NCBI GenBank assembly: GCA_018268015.1
Contig: JAFDXJ010000027.1
Span: forward strand, 42,896 to 106,895
Length of the DNA stretch: 64,000 bases
Direction: 5' to 3'
DNA from: Bacteroidota bacterium
GTDB taxonomy: Bacteria; Bacteroidota; Bacteroidia; Chitinophagales; Chitinophagaceae
Numbering within the stretch: position 1 is the stretch's first letter; each line of letters begins with the position of its first letter. The position numbers and the translations under genes are program-made. Positions 18,097 through 26,854 of the stretch are shown here, one piece after another. The notes under the pieces were generated by a model that saw only the letters and a program-made list of their open reading frames with translations, ran no database searches and was not told the DNA's origin.

Positions 18097-20538
18097 TTAG
18101 TTGTATTTAAAATTTAATGGAATATTTATTTTTATCCCAATATTTCTGCCCATATCAAAAACACCCTGCCTGCCTGTAACGTTATTGATTGCAAGATATT
18201 TAAACCTGCTAAGGCTATTTTGATAAGCTATATTTCCCAGGTTTTCTCCGGTAATGTTCAGAGTAAATAAAGTTTGATTATTCTTTATAATATCAACACT
18301 TGCATGAGCGCCTATGAGCCAATATCCCGGGGTATTTGTTTCGGTATTAAAACCCGTAAATGGATTGTGTTGTTGGAAAACAAAATCGCTTTCTAATCCT
18401 ATATTTAAATTCCTGATTTTTTTTCCGTCTTTAAAAAAGTTTCCACTTAAAATAGTAAATATTCTTGCTGCCGGAATGTTGGGCAAGTTTTCTGAACCTC
18501 CGACTGGCGTGGTGAATTTACCTCTCGTATAAGAAAAAACATTTTTAAAATGTAGCCAATCCAATGGATGCGGATGTAGATCCAGGCTGACTTCTGCGCC
18601 ATACAGGTTAGCCGTTTCCTGATCAAATTGAAACACTTCCAATGCCTGGCCGCTTTCCGGATCAAGTATCGTGGAATCAGCGCCATTTTGGGCAAGTAGC
18701 CTTTTATAAAAGATAAAATTTTGAACATGATTATAAAATAAGCTGGCATCAAAAGATACATGTTGAGAAGTGATTTCTATTCCTGCATCTCCTTGAATGC
18801 TTACTTCAGATTTTAAATTATTATCTCCAATTTCGTAACGATTCGTTCCTTCGTGCACGCCATTACTTGATAACTCTGCAAAATTCGGCGCCCGGTAACC
18901 TCTGGCTATATTGGCTTTTAGTGCAAGAGATTTTGAAACCTCATAACTTAAACCCAGGCTCCCGGAAATATTTGAAAAATTTTTCTTCAACGCTGTAAAT
19001 TTTGTTTCCCCTTCCATCACCATTCCCTTTGCATTATCATGCCTGGTATCATATCTCAATCCACCGCTTAAGCTTAACCTGTTTTTGGAATACTGAGAAA
19101 AAACGTACGCTCCTATATCAAAAAGATTGTATTCAGGGATTAATACTTCCTCGGCTAAATTTTGATTGTTTTGATACATTCCACCTACTCCGAAACTCGT
19201 TTTAAAATTTCCCGTATAAGGTAAATGCCAATTGATGTTATAGGTAATGGTTTGCAAATTAAACCAGGCATTTGGGGTGTTAATGTCTTCGGAATTTCCA
19301 AATTCTTGTCGTTGATTATGCTGATAACTTAATATAAGATCTAGATTGCTATTTCCAATTTTTAAATTGTTGTTAGACGTGATTTGAAAATGACGTATAT
19401 GCTGAAAAGGAACAGTGCTAGATAATGAATTAAAATCCTGCTTTGTAGCAATAGCTTCATCTCCATTCGGCAGCATTTTTATAAATTTCCCTGTGGCGCT
19501 GTCCCGGTTTCCTTCAACAATGCCCAGATGTTCATCAAAATTGCTGATTATTAAATTTGACCGGCCCCATTGACCATTATATCCTAACATTCCTCCAAAA
19601 TTGATATTTTGAAATTTTGAATTGAAAACATAGCCATCATATTTATTTTGATAATCAGCCGCTCCTTTATAACTGCCATAAGCATTCCAGCTAAATCCAT
19701 TTTTACTTCCTCCTAAATTTCCATAAAAACCTCTTAAGTGATTATTCGTTTGATACTCGCTTAATAAAGTGCCACGAATAACTCCATCCGGTGTAGGAGT
19801 TTGTGAAATAATATTGATAACACCGGCTAGAGCATCACTGCCATAGATCAATGAAGCGGGGCCTTTAAGTACTTCCACCCGTTGCACAGTGTAATCGTCT
19901 ATTTCAATACCATGTTCATCGCCCCACTGCTGGCCTTCCTGCCTCACACCATCATGAATCGTAAGAACTCGGTTATATCCAAGCCCACGGATGAAAGGTT
20001 TTGAAATAGCCGGCCCTGTACTAACTGCATTAACACCGGGAACGAGTTTGGTTAAAGCATCTATTACATTCGTTGAAGTTGTGTTCATAAACTCATCCTT
20101 TTTGATCACAGAAACCGGTTGAGGGTTTTGCCTGATGCGGGTTGCACTTGATACACCTGTAACAATTACGGCTGTTTGTTCAACAGCAGTCTGGTCCAGT
20201 TTAATGTCCAGTTTTAAATCTTCATGAACTGAAATAGTTTGCGCCCATTGTGCATATCCCATGTAAGAAACTTCCAGAAGGTATTTTCCTTTAGGCACTT
20301 CATGAAAGTAATAATTCCCCTGAGCATCCGTAATGGTGCTGCGTTTTAATTCATATATAAAAATGGAAGCGCCCAGTAATGCCTCCCCGGTTTTGGCATC
20401 CAACACTTTCCCGGCTATATTAAAATTTGAATTGGGTTGAAGTGCATCTTTCGATGTTTTTGCGTATGTATAATTTGAAATCAAAATGAAGAGTAACAAA
20501 GCATTCAATGAGATTATTTTTGTAATCGTGTTTTGCAT
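18097..20538 (-). CDS. TonB-dependent outer-membrane receptor, probable metal uptake
   Basis: The 813-residue protein begins with a signal peptide and a carboxypeptidase-regulatory-like domain (NIAGKVLDAKTGEALLGASI). Next comes the plug (VSVIKKDEFMNTTSTNVIDAL, then RVEVLKGPASLIYGSDA), followed by a 22-strand-type barrel ending in aromatic-rich strands. The plug segment IHDGVRQEGQQWGDEHGIEID is a distinctive extension I associate with receptors annotated for zinc or copper. The upstream gene encodes a small His/Cys protein, and a 7-1-7 palindrome precedes both. Together these suggest metal import under Fur-family control, but the substrate is inferred, not shown. Confidence 0.88.
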   Translation of the reverse strand: MQNTITKIISLNALLLFILISNYTYAKTSKDALQPNSNFNIAGKVLDAKTGEALLGASIFIYELKRSTITDAQGNYYFHEVPKGKYLLEVSYMGYAQWAQTISVHEDLKLDIKLDQTAVEQTAVIVTGVSSATRIRQNPQPVSVIKKDEFMNTTSTNVIDALTKLVPGVNAVSTGPAISKPFIRGLGYNRVLTIHDGVRQEGQQWGDEHGIEIDDYTVQRVEVLKGPASLIYGSDALAGVINIISQTPTPDGVIRGTLLSEYQTNNHLRGFYGNLGGSKNGFSWNAYGSYKGAADYQNKYDGYVFNSKFQNINFGGMLGYNGQWGRSNLIISNFDEHLGIVEGNRDSATGKFIKMLPNGDEAIATKQDFNSLSSTVPFQHIRHFQITSNNNLKIGNSNLDLILSYQHNQRQEFGNSEDINTPNAWFNLQTITYNINWHLPYTGNFKTSFGVGGMYQNNQNLAEEVLIPEYNLFDIGAYVFSQYSKNRLSLSGGLRYDTRHDNAKGMVMEGETKFTALKKNFSNISGSLGLSYEVSKSLALKANIARGYRAPNFAELSSNGVHEGTNRYEIGDNNLKSEVSIQGDAGIEITSQHVSFDASLFYNHVQNFIFYKRLLAQNGADSTILDPESGQALEVFQFDQETANLYGAEVSLDLHPHPLDWLHFKNVFSYTRGKFTTPVGGSENLPNIPAARIFTILSGNFFKDGKKIRNLNIGLESDFVFQQHNPFTGFNTETNTPGYWLIGAHASVDIIKNNQTLFTLNITGENLGNIAYQNSLSRFKYLAINNVTGRQGVFDMGRNIGIKINIPLNFKYN

Positions 20539-20606
20539 GAACTGAAAATTTAATTTAGCCCTTTCAAGCCATTAAAAAAGAAAAAGGAAACAGTGAAGAG
20601 TGCGAT

Positions 20607-20948
20607 TTAGATGGTATGAACAGACAATGGAGGTGCTCTGTCAGACGATGCGATGGCTAATGTTTCAACATTTGGTATAATGAATTCTCCATAAAAAGAG
20701 TCGAAATCAAAAACCGGGGTTGAGATACTAGGTGCATAAGTTACGAATCCGTCTTTCGCTAATTGAAAATCACAAAGCGCACAGGCGTAATTACCATGTA
20801 TTGAAGAAGTATGTTGAGCTAAAGAAATTGAGGAATAAGAATAATTAGGATGTGTATGAAAAGTTTTTGCCAATTGAATAAAAGAAAAAAGCAGCAATAA
20901 TATCAAAGCGCTTATTTGTTTAAAAATTGGTCTTCGGAAAAATAGCAT
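20607..20948 (-). CDS. small exported His/Cys-containing protein of unknown function
   Basis: The 113-residue product starts at ATG 20948 (a TTG two codons earlier is also open). A hydrophobic segment at about 9-28 is a signal peptide or anchor. The exported part holds His residues (KTFHTHPNYS, AQHTSSIHG) and a CALCDFQLAKDG motif, and ends near RAPPL. This layout recalls small periplasmic proteins (DUF2946-like, ending RGPP) encoded beside metal-related TonB receptors. It lies 68 bases upstream of such a receptor on the same strand. A metal-binding role is plausible from the residues and context, but I do not recognise a proven family. Confidence 0.65.
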   Translation of the reverse strand: MLFFRRPIFKQISALILLLLFSFIQLAKTFHTHPNYSYSSISLAQHTSSIHGNYACALCDFQLAKDGFVTYAPSISTPVFDFDSFYGEFIIPNVETLAIASSDRAPPLSVHTI

Positions 20949-20975
20949 GCGCAAAACTACAATTCAAATATTATT

Positions 20976-20990
20976 TGCAACAATGTTGTA
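20976..20990 (-). promoter_or_regulatory. 7-1-7 inverted repeat, candidate Fur/Zur-family operator
   Basis: TGCAACA-A-TGTTGTA is an imperfect 7-1-7 palindrome (six of seven arm positions match), the geometry of Fur/Zur/PerR boxes. It lies 27 bases before the small His/Cys gene and would overlap its promoter. Confidence 0.45.
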
Positions 20991-21148
20991 TTTATATTTG
21001 ATGCAATTAACTTTAGTTTTGCAAATACACCCTGGAAGAGAAAACGTAATTTTTCTCATATAGATTAAAAGTCATCATCCATAGTAAAGCGAAGATGATC
21101 AATAGAAATGGATGAGTGATGTACGGATGTGTAGTGATTGTTGCTTCA

Positions 21149-21182
21149 TTTGAAGCGCTTATGATTTAATGACCTAAATTTG
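21149..21182 (+). promoter_or_regulatory. promoter of the radical SAM gene
   Basis: TTTG (21149-21152), 22 bases, then TAAATTTG (21175-21182). The ATG follows 13 bases after the -7 box, so the leader is under about ten bases. Confidence 0.6.
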
Positions 21183-21195
21183 CAATTTACCCTTC

Positions 21196-22491
21196 ATGCT
21201 ATTACAATCTCCATATCTTTTATATTCAGATGGCGCAGGAAATATTTTTGAAGATCTTTCCTTATATGCAGTAGGAAGAAGTGGATGGGATGCATATGAA
21301 ATATCTGTAGAAGACTGGATTGAGTTACCACAAGGTGGAAATTTATATGAATTGCCCGGAAGGCGTGGTATTGGAGTGGATGTGGAAACAGGTGAAATGC
21401 GTTTATGTCAAAAAGGGTGGGCAGTGGCTGCATTTATACCTCCTGCTTATACGGGCTTATTTATTGCAGCGTATGAAACAACTGAAGATGCGCCTACACT
21501 CCCCTTATTTTGTTATACCGCTGTGGGTTGGTTTGATGAAAAAATGTATGTGCCTGCATTGCGGATAGAAAATGATATCCGCCAGGAGAGCAAAGGATAT
21601 GATGAAAATAATATTCTGATGGGCATGCAATCTTTGTTGAAGGCTTATCCTCAAAACAGGTTGGTAAAGCATTTGATGAATACCTGTTGCGCAACCTATC
21701 ATTGCCCTGCAGCGAAAAATTTATCATTGGGAAGATGGGAGTGCCCTGTACCTTCATCGCCAGCCTGTAATGCCAATTGTATTGGTTGTATTTCATTTCA
21801 GCCGGAAGACGAGATGATTGTTTCTAACCAGGACCGGCTTACATTCAAGCCAACGGTTGAAGAAATTGTTGAATTCACAGTACCACACTTAATCAATGCA
21901 CCATTTCCTTTAATTAGTTTTGGACAGGGATGTGAAGGGGAGCCATTGCTTATGTGGGAAACCATTAGAGAGGCCATTATAGAAATACGTAAACATACCC
22001 ATAATGGAAGTATTAATATCAATACAAACGGTTCAAAGCCGGATGCGGTGAAAGCTTTATGCGAAGCGGGTTTGAATAGTATCCGTGTAAGTACAAACAG
22101 TGTTCGGGAAAAAATTTATACACCTTATTACCGTCCGAATAATTATCAATTTGAAGATATTGTGGAGAGTCTGAAAATTGTCCGCGATTATGGGGGTTGG
22201 ACAAGTATTAATTATTTTGTTTTTCCGGGTATTACAGATTGTGTTGATGAATATGAGGCCTTAAGGAAATTAATTAAAGAGACCGGCCTGAAAATGATCC
22301 AATGGAGAAATTTTAATATAGACCCGGACTGGTATTTAGGCCAAATGCAAATAATAGATACCGGTGAAGCAATGGGCATTAAAAATTTGATGCAGGATAT
22401 TCATGAAGAATTTCCTGATTTGAAATTTGGATACTTCAACCCCTCAATAGAAAGAATTAAAGGAAATTTTGAAACGGATTTTGCGCATTAA
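21196..22491 (+). CDS. radical SAM protein of unknown function
   Basis: The 431-residue protein has its cluster motif in the middle: Cys191, Cys195 and Cys198 in CNANCIGC, the Cx3Cx2C pattern of radical SAM enzymes. A TIM-barrel-like half follows, with LISFGQGCEGEPLL (the GGEP-like motif), SININTNGSKPDAVK and STNSVREKIYTPYYRPN. About 185 residues precede the core and do not match any domain I know. They contain Cys164, Cys165, Cys170 and Cys183, which could hold an auxiliary cluster. The downstream gene, 18 bases away, encodes a flavodoxin-like reductase that might supply electrons. The reaction and substrate are unknown. Confidence 0.82.
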   Translation: MLLQSPYLLYSDGAGNIFEDLSLYAVGRSGWDAYEISVEDWIELPQGGNLYELPGRRGIGVDVETGEMRLCQKGWAVAAFIPPAYTGLFIAAYETTEDAPTLPLFCYTAVGWFDEKMYVPALRIENDIRQESKGYDENNILMGMQSLLKAYPQNRLVKHLMNTCCATYHCPAAKNLSLGRWECPVPSSPACNANCIGCISFQPEDEMIVSNQDRLTFKPTVEEIVEFTVPHLINAPFPLISFGQGCEGEPLLMWETIREAIIEIRKHTHNGSININTNGSKPDAVKALCEAGLNSIRVSTNSVREKIYTPYYRPNNYQFEDIVESLKIVRDYGGWTSINYFVFPGITDCVDEYEALRKLIKETGLKMIQWRNFNIDPDWYLGQMQIIDTGEAMGIKNLMQDIHEEFPDLKFGYFNPSIERIKGNFETDFAH

Positions 22492-22509
22492 CCTGAATGC
22501 TTATAATTG

Positions 22510-23025
22510 ATGCAGGATTCAACAATCATTATTTTAGCCAGCGCACGAAAAAAAAGTGACACGTTGCAAGTTGTTGAAAGAATATTTCATCAAAGAAATA
22601 TGCATTGTATTGACTTGTTGGATCAACAAATTGCGCCTTATAATTATGAGAAAAAATACCCGGCTGAAGATAACTTCCAGGAGATTATAACACAGTGTAT
22701 TACTTTTCAAAAAATAATTTTTGCGACACCGGTGTATTGGTATAGTATGAGTGGAATGCTCAAAAATTTCTTTGACCGTCTTACAGATATTGTCACCATC
22801 AATAAAGAGTTGGGGAGAAAACTGGCCGGTAAATCTATTGGTTTCATTGCAGTTGGCGCTGATCCGGAAATTCCGCCCGGATTTGAAACGCCCTTTACTT
22901 CCATTGCTCACTATTTTGATATGCAATTTATCGGGTCAATTTATTATTGCACAAAAAATGAAAGGATAAAGGATCTCAATATTCAAAAGCTCAGCGAGTT
23001 TTTAAAAAGAGTAGAGATAGGGTAA
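22510..23025 (+). CDS. flavodoxin-fold NAD(P)H-dependent oxidoreductase
   Basis: The 171-residue protein has the FMN-reductase pattern. IILASARKKSDTLQVVERIF at the N-terminus corresponds to the phosphate loop of the (G/S)SxRxxS type. FATPVYWYSMSGMLKNFFDRLTD lies near residue 75, where the PVYW-SG-LKNFFDR motif holds the flavin. Such enzymes reduce quinones, flavins or iron complexes with NAD(P)H in the cytoplasm. I take ATG 22510 rather than the TTG one codon before. It follows the radical SAM gene by 18 bases, so the two are likely one transcript; a redox partnership is a reasonable inference only. Confidence 0.85.
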   Translation: MQDSTIIILASARKKSDTLQVVERIFHQRNMHCIDLLDQQIAPYNYEKKYPAEDNFQEIITQCITFQKIIFATPVYWYSMSGMLKNFFDRLTDIVTINKELGRKLAGKSIGFIAVGADPEIPPGFETPFTSIAHYFDMQFIGSIYYCTKNERIKDLNIQKLSEFLKRVEIG

Positions 23026-23094
23026 TGCCTGTTATTCATTTTTATTGAAGTTTGCCTTCATTTCCTTAGGTGTATGAAGTAAACCTATATCAAA

Positions 23095-23127
23095 TTGCAT
23101 TCATTGAATGATAAAGGTTTAATTTTG
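23095..23127 (+). promoter_or_regulatory. promoter of the thiolase gene
   Basis: TTG (23095-23097), 22 bases, then TAATTTTG (23120-23127). The ATG is 22 bases further on. Confidence 0.58.
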
Positions 23128-23149
23128 CTGCGCTAAAAAAGTAAAATTT

Positions 23150-24346
23150 ATGAGAGAGGTTTATGTTGTGGATGCTCTTCGTACTCCCATTGGGCGATTT
23201 GGTGGAAAGCTCAGTAATACAAGACCGGATGATTTGCTCGCATGGGTGATCAGAAAATTGATGGATCGTAATTCCGGTATTAAACCGGAATACATTGAAG
23301 ATGTTATTGCAGGCGCTGCCAACCAGGCTGGAGAAGACAATCGAAATGTAGCGCGCATGGCTGCATTGCTGGCGTCCTTGCCTGTAACGGTAGCCGGAAA
23401 TACGGTAAACAGACTTTGTGCATCGGGCTTGCAAGCAATCATGGATGCCAGCCGCGCTATCTCCTGTGGAGATGGTGATTTTTATATTGCATGCGGTGTA
23501 GAAAGTATGACACGCGCTCCTTTCGTATTATCAAAATCCGAATCTGCCTGGAGCCGCAAAACAGAAATGTTTGATACAAGCATTGGATGGAGATTTACCA
23601 ACCCAAAACTGGCCGCATTGTACCCACCATTTGCCATGGGAGAAACAGCTGAAAATGTGGCGAAGAAATGGCATATCAATAGAGAAGACCAGGATGCCTT
23701 TGCACTTTCATCACAGGAAAAATATTTTGCAGCACTAGAAAGCGATAAATGGAAAGATGAAATTATTCCTGTTGAAATTCTGGAAAATAAAAAAACCATC
23801 TTGTTTGATACGGATGAACATCCCCGGAAAACATCTTTGGAAAAACTGTCATCATTGAAACCCGCATTTGTCAAAGAGGGAACGGTAACGGCAGGAAATT
23901 CCAGCGGAATCAATGATGGTGCAGCAGCCTTATTGCTTGTTAGTGAAGATAAGTTGGACTCCACCGGTACTAAACCTTTGGCCCGAATAGTCAGCAGGGC
24001 CGTAGCCGGAGTTGATCCGGCTTATATGGGGGTTGGTCCTGTGCCTGCCATTCAAAAAGCATTGGAACGTGCGCATCTTAAAAAAGAAGATATTGGACTG
24101 ATTGAACTCAATGAGGCCTTTGCAGCACAAAGTATTGCCTGCATTCGTGACTTAGACCTGGATCCGGAAATCATTAATGTGAATGGGGGCGCCATTGCAC
24201 TGGGTCATCCGCTGGGATGTAGTGGGGCAAGGATTTCTACAACTCTTTTACATGAAATGAAAAGAAGGAATGTTCGTTATGGTTTGGCTTCCATGTGTGT
24301 GGGAGTTGGCCAGGGCGCTGCTATTATTTTTGAAAGAGTTTCTTAA
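23150..24346 (+). CDS. acetyl-CoA C-acyltransferase (thiolase)
   Basis: The 398-residue protein has all thiolase active-site blocks: Cys90 in [12 protein letters not shown] (acyl-enzyme cysteine), the NEAFAAQ loop, [16 protein letters not shown] with the catalytic histidine, and [11 protein letters not shown] with the second cysteine. It condenses or cleaves 3-ketoacyl-CoA in fatty-acid or aromatic-ring degradation. The sequence style is closest to the 3-oxoadipyl/3-ketoacyl-CoA thiolase branch, but no other beta-oxidation gene is adjacent. A CoA-transferase elsewhere in the window could supply acetoacetyl-CoA. It is monocistronic with its own promoter. Confidence 0.93.
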   Translation: MREVYVVDALRTPIGRFGGKLSNTRPDDLLAWVIRKLMDRNSGIKPEYIEDVIAGAANQAGEDNRNVARMAALLASLPVTVAGNTVNRLCASGLQAIMDASRAISCGDGDFYIACGVESMTRAPFVLSKSESAWSRKTEMFDTSIGWRFTNPKLAALYPPFAMGETAENVAKKWHINREDQDAFALSSQEKYFAALESDKWKDEIIPVEILENKKTILFDTDEHPRKTSLEKLSSLKPAFVKEGTVTAGNSSGINDGAAALLLVSEDKLDSTGTKPLARIVSRAVAGVDPAYMGVGPVPAIQKALERAHLKKEDIGLIELNEAFAAQSIACIRDLDLDPEIINVNGGAIALGHPLGCSGARISTTLLHEMKRRNVRYGLASMCVGVGQGAAIIFERVS

Positions 24347-24387
24347 AGGCTTGAAGTGTATGAAATGATCTTCTTTTTGATGATTAT

Positions 24388-26028
24388 TCATTCACCTTTT
24401 TTAGTGGCCACTTTCTCAAGCTCATTCATTTTAAATAATAAATTCACATTCGGATCAATGATGATTTCATCCGGGGTAAAGGGTAATGAAACCAATACAT
24501 TTGACATTTTATCTTTTATAGAGAATGTTTTTATGATTTTCTTATTACCTTTTATAAAAGCAATTTGTAAGGGGAAATCAAATAAGACAGATTGCTGCTG
24601 TTCAATGTGAATGATCACTTTTTTATTTTGAAGATTGTTTTCCCAATGAATTTTCAGTTCCGGTTGCCCTGCCCTGTAAAGCCATTGTTGAAAAAAAACG
24701 GATAGATTTTGCCCTGACACTTGCTCAAAGATTTTTTTCAAATCCATGGTGCTGGCATTCCGTCCTGCATAATTCTGGTAATAGGTACTTATCCCTTTCC
24801 AAAATAAATGATCTCCTAACTTTTGTCGAAGCATGTGTAATACCCATCCTCCTTTTTGGTAACTGTTTGCATTGAGTAAATGCATTAAATTATTTTTATC
24901 AGAAGTATCTACAACCGGCGTTTGATGTTTTGTGTAAAAAGCTAATACGTCATTACGCTGTTCTTGCAGCATACTTTTTAAGGTATCGCTCCCATATTTA
25001 TCCTCGAAATAAAGTTCCGTCATATAAGTAGCAAATCCTTCACTCAGCCATAAATGTGGCCAATCCATTTCCGTTGCATTATCACCAAACCATTGATGTG
25101 CTATTTCATGCGCAAATAAACTTTCAATCCCTTTGCTATTGACAGAATTCTCGAAATAAAAAATGCAACCGGCATTTTCCATACCTCCAAAAATGGTTTT
25201 GGATTGTACATTGGCTAATTTTTCAAAACCGTATGGTCCGATATGTTGGATATACCAGGATAATATATTTTTAGCAATCGCATAATGAGCAAAACCACTG
25301 TCACGGTTTTCAGGATATACCCAGGAAGATACCGGAATGCAATCTACATCACCTGTATATTGCACGGCAAATTGCGTAACACCAATAACCATAACCTTTG
25401 TAGGTAATTGGGCTGTATCTAACCAATGGGTAAATTTTTGGTTATCCGGCAAATTGATTTCTTCCAGGAGCCTGCCATTTGATACTACCTGGTAATGGCT
25501 TGGTGCTGTCACCATAAATTCAACAGTTGCTTTATCCGAAGGATGATCATTGCATGGAATCCAGTTGTGCGCACGGTTTGGCCAGTTATCCGCAAAAAAA
25601 CTTCTTTGACCATACTTGGTATTACTGATGATTAAACCATCTATTGGCACACCTTCATAATTGATTTGATAGGTATTTACGATACCGGGTGAGCCTTCAT
25701 CCTGAATGTAGAGATGTTGTGCATCCTGATAAAATTGTAAGGGCTTATCATTTTTTGATACATGAGTTACTTCCATGCCTTTTCCATCCTGATTTTTATG
25801 GGCAAGGTCAAATGTTATTATACTTGTTTTCCCTGTAAAACCAACTGAGATAAGCGCTTTGCCAGAAATGATATTCGTACTGTCATTTAAATTAATGGCA
25901 AATGAATAATGTTTTACATCCAGGAAGTTGGAGGGAATTTGCCCCCATAATTGGAGGCTTATAATACAAGTAATGAAGAGATACCTGATTTTCTTTGTAA
26001 ATAAAATGGCTTGCATGCAACGTGTCAT
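24388..26028 (-). CDS. M1-family zinc metallopeptidase (aminopeptidase N-like), exported
   Basis: The 546-residue protein starts with a signal peptide (to about residue 29). It carries the M1 exopeptidase loop GGMENAG at 281-287 and the zinc site HEIAHQWFG, with His307, Glu308 and His311, plus the third ligand Glu330 in WLSEGFATY. The catalytic domain is followed by only a short C-terminal part, so it belongs to the compact M1 group rather than the full-length PepN. It likely trims peptides in the periplasm or at the cell surface. The start at 26028 is one of two close ATGs (the other is at 26016). It is convergent with the thiolase. Confidence 0.92.
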   Translation of the reverse strand: MTRCMQAILFTKKIRYLFITCIISLQLWGQIPSNFLDVKHYSFAINLNDSTNIISGKALISVGFTGKTSIITFDLAHKNQDGKGMEVTHVSKNDKPLQFYQDAQHLYIQDEGSPGIVNTYQINYEGVPIDGLIISNTKYGQRSFFADNWPNRAHNWIPCNDHPSDKATVEFMVTAPSHYQVVSNGRLLEEINLPDNQKFTHWLDTAQLPTKVMVIGVTQFAVQYTGDVDCIPVSSWVYPENRDSGFAHYAIAKNILSWYIQHIGPYGFEKLANVQSKTIFGGMENAGCIFYFENSVNSKGIESLFAHEIAHQWFGDNATEMDWPHLWLSEGFATYMTELYFEDKYGSDTLKSMLQEQRNDVLAFYTKHQTPVVDTSDKNNLMHLLNANSYQKGGWVLHMLRQKLGDHLFWKGISTYYQNYAGRNASTMDLKKIFEQVSGQNLSVFFQQWLYRAGQPELKIHWENNLQNKKVIIHIEQQQSVLFDFPLQIAFIKGNKKIIKTFSIKDKMSNVLVSLPFTPDEIIIDPNVNLLFKMNELEKVATKKGE

Positions 26029-26112
26029 TTCGATTTATTCAGGTAAAAATACATTATCTGAATAATTGGTGGAATAAGGAGTTTAAGGGCAGTCAAATTT
26101 TTCCAGGGCCCA

Positions 26113-26790
26113 TTATTGATTCCAATGTACTTCTTTGATAGTGGGGCTGTTTTGCAACTCTGTAATGCAATTGATTATTTTGGAGCTATTAGAATCCTCC
26201 AGTTTTATTTGAATAATATATTCATCTGTGGATTTATCAATAAACAATGAAGACATTTCAATTTTATCCTGGTCCAGAATCTTATCCAAAATTTCACCTA
26301 AATCCACATTTGGTTTGGTAACGACTCGAAGTGTTTTTTGTTTAAATTTCTGAGAAAATTTCACTTCAATGGATTGCAAACCCCACAATATGATCAATGC
26401 AATGATGGTTGTGGCCAATGCTGCAAAATACATACCGCCACCTGTGGCCAGTCCAATGGCTGCGACGGTCCACAAACCGGATGCAGTAGTTAGTCCGCGG
26501 ATGGTTCCTTGTTTTGAAAAAAGGATTGTTCCGGCACCGATAAAACCAATGCCGCTAATAACCTGAGCTGCTATTCTTGAAGGATCTAGATCTATATGTG
26601 GTGTTCCTAAAACATCTGAAAATCCAAATGCAGATACCAACATGACCAGGGTAGAACCCACACAAACCATCATGTGAGTACGCATTCCTGCAGTCCTGTC
26701 CCTACGTTCTCTTTCAAGGCCAACCAATGCGCCAAAAACAGATGCCAGGGCTAATCTTATCAATATTTCCTGCCAGGAGGGCATAGCCAT
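26113..26790 (-). CDS. MgtC/SapB-family membrane protein
   Basis: The 225-residue protein opens with the MgtC signature: LASVFGALVGLERERRDRTAGMRTHM, then GFIGAGTI and IRGLTTASGLWTVAAIGLATG. Four to five membrane helices fill residues 10-145, and a soluble ACT-like domain follows (about 150-225). Proteins of this family are linked to growth at low Mg2+ and to control of ATP synthase in pathogens; the role in free-living Bacteroidota is unclear. It has its own TAnnTTTG box nine or ten bases before the likely transcription start. Confidence 0.9.
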   Translation of the reverse strand: MAMPSWQEILIRLALASVFGALVGLERERRDRTAGMRTHMMVCVGSTLVMLVSAFGFSDVLGTPHIDLDPSRIAAQVISGIGFIGAGTILFSKQGTIRGLTTASGLWTVAAIGLATGGGMYFAALATTIIALIILWGLQSIEVKFSQKFKQKTLRVVTKPNVDLGEILDKILDQDKIEMSSLFIDKSTDEYIIQIKLEDSNSSKIINCITELQNSPTIKEVHWNQ

Positions 26791-26803
26791 TAGTTTTAGT
26801 GAA

Positions 26804-26811
26804 CAAATCTA
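26804..26811 (-). promoter_or_regulatory. TAnnTTTG promoter box of the MgtC-like gene
   Basis: Minus-strand TAGATTTG (26811-26804) matches the -7 box and ends 13 bases before the ATG. No TTTG at -33 was found. Confidence 0.45.
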
Positions 26812-26854
26812 CTGAATATTATTTTGTGATATCCACCTGTTCTTTTAAAGAGTA

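Noticed and set aside
23482..23964. 160-residue minus-strand frame inside the thiolase gene
   Set aside because: Ser/Leu-rich antisense frame within a well-supported enzyme; no motif, no promoter.
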